Positions 33,521 through 44,674 of a stretch of 64,000 nt of DNA are shown here, piece by piece. Each line of letters opens with the position of its first letter. The first letter of the stretch is position 1. The notes under the pieces were generated by a model. The model was not told the origin of the DNA. It was given only the letters and a program-made list of their open reading frames with translations, and searched no databases. The position numbers and the translations under genes are program-made. Source of the DNA: Megaleporinus macrocephalus (lineage: Eukaryota > Chordata > Actinopteri > Characiformes > Anostomidae); contig CM038703.1 in assembly GCA_021613375.1 (NCBI GenBank), forward strand, positions 16,857,694 to 16,921,693, in the 5' to 3' direction.

Positions 33521-34914
33521 AGCTGGAAGGTAAAACAGCCCTCTGTTCCTCTGAATGGCACATTAGGACTGAACTAGTGGACGAGTGAACTATTTCATTG
33601 AACGAGCAGGGCAGCTGCTGACCCAGCGGAAGCTTGTTTTGGGGAATACACACAAACCTGTCACACATAAAGCTTTATCTACAAAGCAACGCCCTTGCAG
33701 ATACAGCTGTCTGAATGCTATCATGGTCAGGTCAGTGGTATCGTGGGCAGGATGGAAGGGGCTGCCAGGAGAAGAGTTTAGGAGAAGCAGTTTTGTTTTG
33801 TGTCTTTTTCTCCACAGTCTGATGCTAAACGTCTATGCCACCAGTTTCTCTACACAACCTGCAATTAGAGCGTCACTTCAGGGCATCCCAGTTACTGAGT
33901 CAAACCATGCTTCAGATGGGAGTGTTGCGATCTTGCCGCGGGCCGAACACTTCTCGACGTTTACATCTGACAGTAAACAGGGCTGTCTGCGTCAGCTGCT
34001 GGCGAACACCTTTTTACGTGCGCATGCCACACACTATGGAGGGTAAACAGAGAAAATGGTTCAGAGAGAGATTGGGGAAAGCACACAGGCTCCAGAGGAA
34101 ACCATGTCTCGGTACGGCAGGACAAGCGAGAAAGGACAGAGGCGTCGTGTGAATTCCGATACTGATCTCAGCACACATTATTTTCCCCTTGATTCCCACT
34201 AAACTGAGATGTTTTTGCGACTCCTTCGGGGCTGTAATTCCTTTGGGGTTTTATGATGTGCATGAGTTTTCCTTGCTGGGTTTATCTAAGCCATCATATA
34301 GTTTATGAGATTGCCGCTTACCACAGCAGGGGGGGGAGAGAGGAAAAGCCATGTCTACACAAAATGTCCTTGGTTAACTCTGCCATGTGCATGATGAACA
34401 GTGCATTTGGGAGGTAAGCAGAATATAACCCACAGCCTATATACTCCACAGCTGTAATCAGTTTTGTTGGGGGGGCATGAAAATATGCATATGCACACTC
34501 AAGCATTCTTCCTTTCAACAACACACGCTTTCTTTCCCACACACACTCTTGCTTTTTAAATACAGGGCAAATGTGGCTCGTTTTTATTTTTTTGGCCCTA
34601 ATGTGACACAGATCGGATTTTTACAGGGTGGTGTAAACACAACATTCTGACAGATCTGAGCCCCTTTAAATGTGGTCCAAGATACACCGCCGGGCCAAAA
34701 AGTCATCATCTGTTTTTGACTGCATAATTACTGCAGTGATTAATATATTTCAGCTGGTATCAATTTATTTAACCCTGACTGATTGAGTAAATGGCTTGGC
34801 TTTTCTTAAACAACTGTGTGGTAACATGTATTACATGATAGTGGAAAAGATGTTACTGTGTTTCAGAAGGTCAAATTATTGGCCTACTTCAGACAGAGAT
34901 GTCCAGGGTCAGTG
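33521..34914. other. No recognised gene; 153-codon frame without homology
   Basis: A plus-strand frame at 33585-34046 is open but has no recognisable domain, and its codon use is unremarkable. G-runs occur at 34329-34336. No repeat family recognised. Confidence 0.4.
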
Positions 34915-35027
34915 TGGCTGCAGGTTTTCATTCCAAATTTCACCTGGTTCTACCTGATTAATCAACTGCTCAGCCTTCAAACAACTAATCATATCCAGCT
35001 TTTTGTTGGAATGAAAACCTGCAGCCA
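34915..35027. mobile_element. Short fold-back repeat
   Basis: Two arms of 22 bp (34915-34936 and 35006-35027) are exact reverse complements (TGGCTGCAGGTTTTCATTCC at the start). About 69 bp lie between them. The words match a frequent fish miniature element whose outer ends (GGGGACCCCTG-like) are degraded here. Confidence 0.7.
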
Positions 35028-35239
35028 CGTCGGCCTTTGGCGGATAAGACCGGACTAAGAAAACTTAGTTAAAATGACTGGAATTGGGTTGAAAACTTTC
35101 CAAATCCTGAATGGATAGTGGCGAACTGTCAGCTGTCAGAGATCACTTGAACGCTTGGTAAATTATAAACGCTTGGTAAATCATAAAAAAAAATCAACAT
35201 TAGAACTCATGACTGTGTTTATTAATGAAAGTAACTCTC

Positions 35240-35590
35240 AGGATTGGGCCTAAACTGCCCTGTGGCCATAAGAAAACCATTGTTAGTGAAGATAATCAGG
35301 GAAAAAGGCTGCTAGGGTTCGCTAGAGAGCACAAGGATTGAATTCTAGAGCAATGGAGAGTGGTCATGTGGTCTGATCATGCATGAAATTGACCACCACA
35401 GAGTCCTGACATGCCTTTGGGATTGCTGGAGAAGAGTTTACGGAGTGGTTTAACTGGTCGTTAATTAAAGTTATCAGGCAAAAAATGTTTGCAACTCTGG
35501 ACAGAAATAAATGTGGCGATGTAGGTTGTTGAAACAATGCCAATGTGTGTGGAAAATGTGTGTCTAACTTTATTTTTTGACCAGACAGTG
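35240..35590 (+). pseudogene. Tc1-type transposase remnant
   Basis: The stretch reads, with breaks, RKPLL or KKTIVSEDN, then LLGFAREHKD, LEQWRVVMWSD with the first catalytic Asp near 35378, and near the end HRVLTC. These are the motif order of fish Tc1 transposases. Stops and frame changes are numerous, and the region of the second Asp and the Glu is missing. The right terminus GACCAGACAGTG followed by TA (35591-35592) is preserved; the left terminus was not found. Confidence 0.7.
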
Positions 35591-35592
35591 TA

Positions 35593-35871
35593 CATTCCTG
35601 ATACATGGCCATCGATGGTAATGAAAACTGTCAGCCTGGAATTCATGTGTGTTCTTTAATTGACTCTGCAAGTGGTTAGTAGTGAATAACTGTGCTTAAA
35701 ATGTACATAATTGAGTCATTTCAGCACAGAGATGGGTTCACACTAATGACAGACATATGCATCACTTACAAATATGAATGTGAAATGCCAAAGGATTGAT
35801 TCTGGAAAAAAATGTGGTGCTCAGATAACTTGCTAATCAGATTAATTAAATGCTGGGACTCCGTTTAACTT
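35593..35871. other. No recognised feature
   Basis: Short unassigned AT-rich interval. Confidence 0.4.
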
Positions 35872-36220
35872 CTAGTGATTAATAGGAATTGGGGTGAAAT
35901 TGGAGAGGAGAAACCCCCCTGCTGAAAACACTGTCCACAGCTTCATACAGAGAGATGGCTGTAAGAATGAGAAGAACTGCAGGTGCTCCATATTTTAGAA
36001 CTGCCACAATAAAAAACTTCCAGTGTTTTAAAATACTACGCATTTCCATGTAAATCTGTATTCCATCAGTGTTACTGAAGAACACAAATCCATCATGTTT
36101 GAACTGAAGGACCTCTGAAATTGCATTTTATGGGCACTGTGAAAAAAACGCTGACAACCTTCAGCTTGCATGAAAGGCGGCATATGGCATATATGACTTT
36201 CTTTTATTTGTGTTTTGTTA

Positions 36221-36316
<96 letters not shown>

Positions 36317-36368
36317 CCTAAAAAAGGTTCTCCTCTCCAATTTCACCACAGTTCTTATTAATCTATAG
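35872..36368. mobile_element. Inverted-repeat element with (TA)n core
   Basis: The left arm GATTAATAGGAATTGGGGTG and on (35877-35912) and the right arm (36328-36363) are inverted copies. They share an exact 20-bp inner block, GGTGAAATTGGAGAGGAGAA, and mismatch at a few positions outside it. The interior ends in a broken (TA)n array. No coding capacity. Superfamily and target duplication are not clear. Confidence 0.65.
36227..36313. repeat. (TA)n microsatellite, interrupted
   Basis: TA units with two AA/TT phase shifts at about 36253 and 36281. Confidence 0.96.
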
Positions 36369-37337
36369 GCTTTATCCTAGCAATAAGTGTACTTTCACCA
36401 GTAGGTCCACCATATATCATTAGGACATTTAGTCTTATTTAAAATGTAAAGCTTGATTTTTACAGTATGCCTCAAAAGAGAAAAAAAACTCTCTAGCAAA
36501 GAAGGTGCAGCAAGCTATCCCACAACACAGTCTGAAAATGACATTGCCAGGTCTCAAAGCACCACGCTTAAGCCTTTTGTCTTTCAACTATGTCTCCTCG
36601 GGCCATGTGGGAAAGGCTGCTGAGGACAAAGAAGGACAGAGTGAGGGAGAGGTTAGCCCTAATGGTCTGATGACACTTCCCATGAGGTGTGGAGAGACAG
36701 GACAAGAGGCGATTATCGCCAGCCGTGCCTTCTCCTCTCCGCCGATTGAGAGTCTTTAGCTCAGGGATAACCACACAACTTTTTTTCTCACATCCGTGGT
36801 GGAGATGCACTAAGAGCTCTTCAAGCCCTCTACAGCCCTCTGTCCCTGCAGAGGGCACACAGCTTCAGTAATCTCAGGGCGCTGAAACTTTACCGCCGTT
36901 AAAGGTCATATACGGATGCCTGCATTTATATTCTAATGCATATTTCAGAGCTCTGAAATAAACGCCCGGCACTGACAAACTTGTTTTGATTGGCAGTGTG
37001 AAATGGGTCTTGGCATTCAGCGTACTTTATCAGCAAGTCTCTCGTCTTTTTTCAAGAAGTGTCTTTCAGTACTGAACTGATACCTGCTTTTATCTCTCTC
37101 TTTTTATGGTAGAAGACGTAGAAGAAGATGTAAAGCTCAGACCAGTTTGTGGTTGAGAGGTGAGAACCGGTGCATGATGTGGACAAAATGCTAATGTGGC
37201 AACTCATATTGCAACGTTCCTGCTGAAAATAACCAATGACTTCAACCTGACGGCTTTACCTTTTAAAGGGGATTGGCTTAACGGTTAATATTCATGCTAT
37301 TTTTCATGACAACACTGGGGGGGGGCATCTTTGTTTA
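36369..37337. other. No recognised gene
   Basis: Non-repetitive. The part 36890-37010 (AATGCATATTTCAGAGCTC and on) has the texture of conserved non-coding DNA but cannot be tested here. Confidence 0.35.
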
Positions 37338-38083
37338 CTTTGTGTTAGAACTTCCGGTGCACCCGCGGATATGTTGATACTAATTACAAGCAAAACAACA
37401 ACAATCATAAAATGACTAGCATAAAATGTTCAGTTAGAGGGAGTCACAATAATTAGAAGAAGAGGGAACCTTGGCTTGAACAACAGTGTTACGAACACAG
37501 CACATAAAGATCAGAGTGTTGGGGGGCCGCCTTCCAAAGAACAGCACCTGCGGCTATGGCTGAAGGCGCCATTCAAAAACAGCCACTCAAGGAGAACCAG
37601 CACCAAAGTATCCTTATCCAGAGAACTGTCTCGCTTACGAAGCTCAGAGGAAGCAGACATGTCGAGTGCTTGCGAGGTAAGTAACTGTTTTCTGATCAGT
37701 GTCCACCGCGCTAGGCTATCTGAGCTGTAGCTAACAACCACGCATAGTGGCTTGGGCGACTGGCTTGACTTGGGTTTAACCAGCTTTCAGAAATATAAAC
37801 TCACCGTCTTTATGTAGGAGCACACGGCCGACCTCCCCACTATGCAGGTACTGATATGCTTTACTACTACTTTACAACCCGTCTACACCTTCCGAGAGTA
37901 CAAAATAATTAAAAATGGCTCCATAAGTAACCTCAGACCACCTTTTCATATCATCCACCCACTGTGTTATTAACCTTGGATGAGACAGTGTTGTCCCATT
38001 CGACTTTTATTTATTGGCTCTTTGGTCTCCTCCCAAGTAACTGTATTCATTTTGGTTAACTGACCGGAAGTTCTAACACAAAG
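37338..38083. mobile_element. Inverted-repeat element with exon-like interior
   Basis: The 21-bp ends (CTTTGTGTTAGAACTTCCGG plus T at 37338-37358, and its exact complement at 38063-38083) face each other across 704 bp. The interior has an ATG at 37556 and a 40-codon open stretch (MAEGAIQKQPLKENQHQ and on) that ends exactly at GAG/GTAAGT (37676/37677). This looks like a 5' coding exon with a donor. No target duplication is evident. The protein fragment is not recognised. Confidence 0.55.
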
Positions 38084-38169
38084 GCAGAAGTAACACACGC
38101 TTCAAAGTGGGTGTGGCGAAATACAGAGAATAAGAAGCCACAAGTTTTCTGTAGGATACCTATAAATAC

Positions 38170-38335
38170 ATTAGGAAACCAAAATCCTTTATTAGTCCCA
38201 CAGTAGGGAAATTTACTGTTACAGCAGCGAAGGGATAGCAAGGAACTCAGTACAAAAAATAGATAAACAGTACAGTATATAAAATATAAATAATAAAAAT
38301 CACTCTTAAGATTGTATTTACAATGAATCTGGTAT
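38170..38335. repeat. Teleost dispersed repeat fragment
   Basis: CCTTTATTAGTCCCACAGTA then GGAAATTTACTGTTACAGC is a frequent fish repeat. A relative from the same class of sequence (ACTTTATTGATCCCAGGGGA) is at 48245-48300. Confidence 0.6.
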
Positions 38336-39947
38336 CAGTCCCAGGACACCTGTTAAACTATTAGAATTTTTTCCTTTACACTGTTACATCAACCCATCAG
38401 GAAGGACTACTAGATGCCACCAGGAAACAGAAACGTTTAATGGTTTCTATGATTTTTTTTATGGCAGAACTAAATTACATTGTTTTAAAACTGCAATGAT
38501 TAATCAATTTGGTGGCATGATTACAGATCAACTTGCATTATTTCAACCAAAACAGTTTACTGAGTGCAAGTGCAACACAACACTGTAAAAACACATTGGC
38601 ATTGGTTAGACAGACCATTTGTTTAATGTAGCATATTGGTTGATTGGTTTGAGAACTCAGAGTTATGGGCCAATGCTGATATCCGATATTTTAAATATTG
38701 GGTAAAACTACCTTATGTAAAAGACACTGCACACCGGCGCCGCTATGTCAAGCACAGTTTACAAGGTGATGTCAACTTGTTGCACAATACTTACTGGATG
38801 CCTGTAGGGGTACAACTTGTGGTAGAATTTTGCTACCATTTCTAACCACTAGTGGTTGACCAGTCCGAACAATGTGAGTAAGCTGTCCAGTCAGATCATA
38901 CTGTGGTCATAAGGAGCTGGGGCTTGAAGACACAGGAGCTATGGCAGAGTATCTCAAGAGTATTTCAGAGAGAAAACCCTGAAGCATGCAAATCTATTAA
39001 GAGTAGAATTTAAAATAAATGTATGAACATTGAAAATGTGCATAGTAGGTGTCATTTAAAGTCATCCACAGACCATAGAAAACTGCCATGTGGTTTGGAA
39101 TATACAATATTTTACATAAACGGAATGCTATTGTTCAGTTATCTCAGGTAATGTTACTATCCTGGCATATACATCTAAGCTTCAGCCCCATGCAGATAAT
39201 TAAAAAAGAAATATTGACCAATACTATGATTCTATCTATATCATTACACATCCCTAATCATATGCATGATTTATAACATCAGTACAGACCTTTAAAGTCA
39301 TGCTGTCATTCTGTATTTGGTGTCATGTCAATATAAGCAGCCCTCTAAAGAGATTTCTCTATGAGACAAATGAATGGAGATTATAAAAAATTGCTGCTTT
39401 TTCATCCTGCAGTAAACACAAATAGGATAAAAGCGGATATACTTTCCTGTACAGATGTTTCTTTCCTCTGAATGTCACTTTGATCTCTGAATTACAAGGT
39501 CATTACAGAGCCAAAATATGAATAGTGCTAGATTAGAAGACAGGCAACCTTACTAAACCACCCCACACAAACCTGCAGGCTTTGTGTAGTTGGTAGTTAA
39601 CCTGCTCTGGCAGTAGCAACCTTGCTGGTCTTGGTATGTAACTGTATTAAAGTTTAATAATATACATACTTTCAGGAGACATCATTTCAAAGCGCTACAG
39701 TATGTATGTAGCATTTTGGGCATTTCAGACGCTGGACGACCTCAATATTTAATGGATCCAGTGACACGTGTAGGGTTGTCAGGCCTCCAGCTTAGCACCA
39801 GAGAGTGTGGTTTTCTGCTCAGTTGTCTAGTGTCCAGCTGGTCCGGATGTTAAAACGTCCAGTTGAGTATCACTCCAAATGCATTCCATCAACTGGAGTG
39901 CATAAAGCGTCATTCTAGTCCCGTCATTAAGCCCCACCCCCTTCTCT

Positions 39948-39951
<4 letters not shown>
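38336..39951. other. No recognised gene or repeat family
   Basis: AT-rich sequence without a readable domain. Frames are at most 70 codons. Confidence 0.45.

Positions 39952-39982
<31 letters not shown>
39952..39982. repeat. (CT)n microsatellite
   Basis: About 15 CT units. Confidence 0.95.
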
Positions 39983-39988
<6 letters not shown>

Positions 39989-40313
39989 CGCTTCTCTCTC
40001 TCCTGCACACTTGCTTGTGCAGTGATTTTCCGTAGTGGGGCTGATGCACGTCTCAAACCACATATACTGTTCTAAACAGCATGTCAAATTAGTGCACCAT
40101 CAGCAGTGCCATTGCTATTTAGAACATATTACGTAGTACAGTCTTATTCAGATTGAGACACAGCCTTTGTGTAGGCACATAAGTTAGGCTGCATTGTGGC
40201 GGCTGTAGGATAAAGAAGCTTCTTCTCAAGTACCGCTGCTTTAGCCTACAGAGGACATGGTGAATAAACAGTATGTTGTTTTTGTTGTTTATGTTCATAT
40301 ATTATTTGCAAAA

Positions 40314-40656
40314 ACATCCATCCATCCATCATCTTCTGCTTTATCCTGCTAGTCGGGGGCACACAGCCAATCCCAGTGTCACCGGGCGAAGGCGGGGTAC
40401 ACCATGGACAGTTGTCCATCGCATGGCCAACATTCATTCACGCACAAAAACTCACACCTACAGGCAATTTAGAGTGAGCGATTAACCTAACATGCATGTG
40501 TTTGGACTGTGGGAGGAAACCGGAGTACCCGGAGGAAACCCACTCAAGCACGGGGAGAACATGTACACTTCACATAGTACGGCCCGGACTGGGAATCCAA
40601 CCCGGATCATCTTGCTGTGAGGCGACAGGGCTAACCACTACACCACCGTGCTGCCT
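40314..40656 (-). mobile_element. tRNA-derived SINE, full-length
   Basis: On the minus strand it starts GGCAGCACGGTGGTGTAGTG, with box A TGGTGTAGTGG, and has box B GGTTGGATTCC (one change from the GGTTCGANTCC consensus). The body follows (TTTCCTCCGGGTACTCCGG, CCCACAGTCCAAACACATG, AATTGCCTGTAGG), and it ends in a (GGAT)n tail at 40314-40330. Boxes A and B form an internal RNA polymerase III promoter. It encodes no protein. The 2355-2655 and 6290-6445 repeats are older relatives. Confidence 0.85.
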
Positions 40657-40751
40657 ATTTGTGAAAACAAAAAACATAAATAACAAATAACGCGCCGTCT
40701 AGTTTCTGGGGACCTCACTAGTGGGAACTTGGGAAGTTCCCAAGTTCCCCA

Positions 40752-40752
<1 letters not shown>

Positions 40753-40819
<67 letters not shown>
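40753..40819. repeat. (TA)n microsatellite abutting an L2 fragment
   Basis: About 33 TA units. The array meets the L2 fragment at 40817 with no gap. A near-perfect palindrome lies just upstream at 40723-40748. Confidence 0.96.
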
Positions 40820-40821
<2 letters not shown>

Positions 40822-41287
40822 TCACTGATCTTGGAATCACTGTATGAAAGAGGTTTGAGGCCTAAACATATTGGCACTCTTATCCAATAACATGGGTCCA
40901 TCGGCTCTGTGCAGATGCTCCACTGGTGTTCCACAAGGCTTGGTACTGGGCCCTCTTTTCTTTTTACTTTACACTGGCTCTCTTAATGTTATAGCTTCTC
41001 ATGGCTTCTCCTACCATTGCTATACTGATGACATTAAACTAAACATGTGCTTCCCACCTTCTGACACTTACAACTGAATCCTAGCAAGAGCTGCTGTTCA
41101 TTTCTGAAATTACAGATCCTTCACAATGATCTTACTATTTCATTTAAGAACTTCTTGGTCATTTCATCTGAAGACAGGAGAAGCTGTTACAGGAGAAGAC
41201 CAGTTACTTCTCTCATTTCATACTACAAACCTGACTCAGACATGCAGGTTCATCTTCTACAACATCTGGAGGATTCGACTCTTCTCA
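40817..41287 (+). pseudogene. L2-type reverse transcriptase fragment, copy 1
   Basis: Reverse transcriptases of this clade copy LINE RNA at the nicked target. Motifs in order are [20 protein letters not shown], then CYTDDIKLNM with the catalytic DD. A stop follows after DTYN near 41074, and a later block in a shifted frame reads LLLSFHTTNLTQTCRFIFYN. In the sister copy the first position of the active-site motif is Ala (YADD); here it is Thr. It aligns without gaps to 43357-43827, at about 96% identity. Both ends abut (TA)n runs. It is broken by frame changes shared with copy 2. Confidence 0.88.
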
Positions 41288-41310
41288 TATAATATATATA
41301 TATATATATG
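41288..41310. repeat. (TA)n microsatellite
   Basis: About ten TA units at the right edge of L2 copy 1. Confidence 0.85.
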
Positions 41311-41441
41311 TTGTTAGCTGTTGTTGTATCAGTTTCTGTACCTGCCCGTCTGTTTGCTTATTAAAATCCCGTTGTCGTCTAAAGGCTTGCGTGTGTGTCC
41401 GCCCTTGCCTCGTCTGTTCCTGCTGCAGCTCATCAGCCTGA

Positions 41442-41575
41442 CAGGGTGTGCAAACTTTTTTCAAAGGGGGCCAGATTGGACAATATCAAAATACCTAAGA
41501 GATGGTCTATTCTAAAAGTATTATTCATAAATGACACATAACAGTGTATTCAAAATATGAAAAAACACAAATGCA
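41442..41575 (+). mobile_element. hAT-type element family D, left-end fragment
   Basis: CAGGGTGTGCAAACTTTTTT and CAAAGGGGGCCAGATTGGAC, then AAAGTATTATTCATAAAT, match the left end of the complete element at 44675-45609. The right end is absent. Confidence 0.8.
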
Positions 41576-42039
41576 CAGAATATATAAGTATACATGGAAA
41601 ATATATGCACAGAAAAATGGGTTTCATTGGGTTTTTAACAACTTTGTGTTTGACAATGTTTGCGCGTTGTAAAAAAAATGTACCCAGAGTTTCTAATATG
41701 GGCAAGACACCAACTACAGAATGAAGCATGACTTCAGAGATCTATTGCATAAGCCAAGATTGTGATAACCAACAACTGGTATACGGTGCAACGGGTTAAC
41801 AGGGCTTCACGTCTATGTTGCAGATTCCCAGAGCAGGGGGCCTCTAACTTTATTCCTAAGGGGTCTTTCCAGTCCTTGCCATAAAACATTCATGATCAAG
41901 GCCATGTCAGGCCTGTTCTGGTCACACTCATATACGCACCCTTTTTATTGCCTTTGCATGTGACCATGCCAAACAAAAAGGATCAAAGGGTCTGCTCTGG
42001 TTTGCCCCCATCTCTTCCCCTCGATCACTCATTCTTACA

Positions 42040-42073
<34 letters not shown>

Positions 42074-43235
42074 AAGCCAAAGGTGATTATTCTCTCAAGC
42101 CCACCTCAAACAATCAGCACAGATGGAGAAGAGGAAGGAGCTAGGGTAAACATTAGCTTTGTGAGTGAGGAGCACACACAAGCTCTGCATATCTAAGCCC
42201 CCTCTTCCATATGTGACCATCTCACATGAGTCTACACACTCCCCCGCACTCTCAGGCATGAATGCACCTCCCGCACACATGGAAGCACATATACGCTCCT
42301 GCGAAACCTCCATTTATGCGCAATGCACCATATGCCTTGCCTACATTCTAGGTGAACAGGCTTTGAACCCTTAATTGCACCCACAGTCTAACCGCTGCTC
42401 GGGCGGCTCTGACAGCAGAAATATTTGGATCTTTACCTTCTGGCTTTTTTCCGTGTTTGAAGAAAGGAGAGATATCGGACTACCAAGCTCCATCTGCCGA
42501 CTGACTGCTTATCATCAAGCCTTCAAACACAAAGTCCCTGGTGTGGATGAGCCGTATCTCAATGACAGTGCACGTCCACTGCCCGGTGACTGAATGGGCA
42601 ATTTAATTCAGAGTTCCAGTGTCTGAAAGTGAAAAAAGCTGCTCTCAACAATTACGTGACTTGTTACTTATTCAACTTTCACACTGAGTTTCTTGCTGCT
42701 GCACATTTTCATGGCTCTGACAGCGCTGATCACTGTGGGCAAGGTCTGAAAAATGAGATGGTGGAATACTGATTACGCTTTAATGCACCTCATAACCTAT
42801 TGTGCACAGATTTCAGGGTAAAAACTCCCTACGGTGCACACACGCTAACTTACTAGTCCCTCCAGGAATCTGCAATCATAATAACAAATTCAATGTTTAC
42901 GAAGGCTCCCATTTTGTCCAATCACGACACTGGGTCTGCTCTGAACATGCACACTGTGCGTTGAAGTGTGTACAGCTTGGTTAGCAAGCCAATAATGCTG
43001 AGCTCAGATTTAGCCACTAATGTTTCAGCTATAGGCAAGGCAAGCCAGTTCCCGAGTGCTTTTGCATTAAGGCAAGATAAAATAGTTTGGTATGCCACGC
43101 AACACTGCTGTGGAGCACAGATGAAAGTAGACAACTGGCTACCACTTTTCCACTGTAATTTGATTTTCTATGAATCTTACTGGATAATTATCTTCCGTGT
43201 TCATTCTTGCATAGAACATTAGATATTCTTACAAA
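41576..43235. other. No recognised gene; one (CT)n run
   Basis: A (CT)n microsatellite lies at 42042-42070. Around 41840-41870 the words GCAGGGGGCCTCTAACTT resemble another transposon end, not pursued. No coding signal recognised. Confidence 0.4.
42042..42071. repeat. (CT)n microsatellite
   Basis: About 14 CT units. Confidence 0.95.
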
Positions 43236-43985
43236 CAACAGTCTGGCTTCCAACAGATGCACTCTCCACAAATGCTCTCATAGCAATGACTTCAGGCAGC
43301 CGAAGCATCATCAGTTGTGTAGTCTTTAATACAGTCAATCAAAGCATTTTCCAATCTATCCTCACTGATCTTGGAATCACTGTATGAAATAGGTTTGAGG
43401 CCTAAACATATAGGCACTTATATCCAATAACATGGGACCATCAGCTCTGTGCAGATGCTCCACTGGTGTTCCACAAGGCTTGGTACTGGGCCCTCTTTTC
43501 TTTTTACTTTACACTGGCTCTCTTGATGTTATAGCTTCTCATGGCTTCTGCTACCATTGCTATGCTGATGACATTAAACTAAACATGTGCTTCCCACCTT
43601 CTGACACTTACAACTGAGTCCTAGCAAGAGCTGCTGTTAATTTCTGAAATTACAGATCCTTCACAATGATCTTACTATTTCATTTAAGAACTCCTTGGTC
43701 ATTTCATCTGAAGACAGGAGAAGCTGTGATTGTGGATGACCAGTTACTGCTCTCATTTCATACTACAAACCTGACTCAGACATGCAGGTTCATCTTCTAC
43801 AACATCTGGAGGATTCGACTCTTCTCTCTAGGGAGGCTAGCCAGGTGTTTGTTCAGCCTGTTGCCATATCAAGGCTTGACTATTGCAATTTGCTCCTGAC
43901 TGGTATGCAGGCCTTCAGACTCTTGCAACTGATCCAGAATGCAGCAGCGCAGTATGCCTGCAAGTAATTGTAAATGTAAATGTAA
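43236..43985 (+). pseudogene. L2-type LINE ORF2 fragment, copy 2, with 3' tail
   Basis: It begins with a degenerate start of the reverse transcriptase domain (QQSGFQQMHS-like at 43238). It continues through [20 protein letters not shown] and [10 protein letters not shown] with the active-site DD at about 43567, and ends in SRLDYCNLLLTGMQ and LLQLIQNAAAQ near 43965. The repeated GTAAAT tail follows at 43968-43983. Most of the thumb and C-terminal part seen at 33164-33513 is missing. There are at least two frame changes and a stop after DTYN, shared with copy 1. Confidence 0.88.
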
Positions 43986-44674
43986 TGCTGAGCTCAGACT
44001 ATCAGACTATCAGAGTTATGTTGAAGGTTCTACCAACATACACTAAACAGCACTGAATTCTAGATTTTGGAGCTGCATATTTTTTCTTTACCATCAGTTT
44101 CATTCAATTTCAATACAAAATCTTACAAATTCTCATCATCAGTACAACTGAATGCCATACTATATAGTCATATGCATGTTCTTAGTTTTCTCAGTACACA
44201 AACAGCTGTGTTACTTCCATAATGTTGTCATATTTTAATACAAAATCAGTTCTGGGAGTGCAGTGAGCAGCGAGGGCACCTCGACATTACCCATAACCCA
44301 TCTGTGCCACCTCAACACTTCAGAAAAACTCTTCTGCTGCCAAGCCGTGAGTGCAGAAAGGAAGCCACAGAGACCAGAGGATCTGCCTAAGCCTGTATAC
44401 AGGAATGCTGATTCTTCATCATGCTTGCTTCTCAAAACACTGGAACTACACACCTTGCCAGCTGATTAGGCATAGACCTCTAGGTACACCGCTGCTCTAA
44501 ACACAGCTAACATAGCAGCACATGCTCATATTTTATTGACGTAAAAACATACACATAAATATTATCTAGAGTCCGCTTATTACATCTGGCATTTTTAACC
44601 TCCATTATTATGATGCAAGATACATTAGTGCACTAAATCGCTTTATTAGCTAGTACTGTCTCGATGATCTAGAA
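43986..44674. other. No recognised feature
   Basis: Unassigned sequence between L2 copy 2 and the hAT element. Confidence 0.4.

Noticed and set aside
33585..34046. 153-codon plus-strand frame
   Set aside because: No recognisable domain, no splice signals and no codon bias; a frame of this length can occur by chance over 64 kb in six frames.
40590..40656. tRNA gene on the minus strand
   Set aside because: Box A and box B are present, but the sequence does not fold into a full cloverleaf and continues into a SINE body with a (GGAT)n tail.
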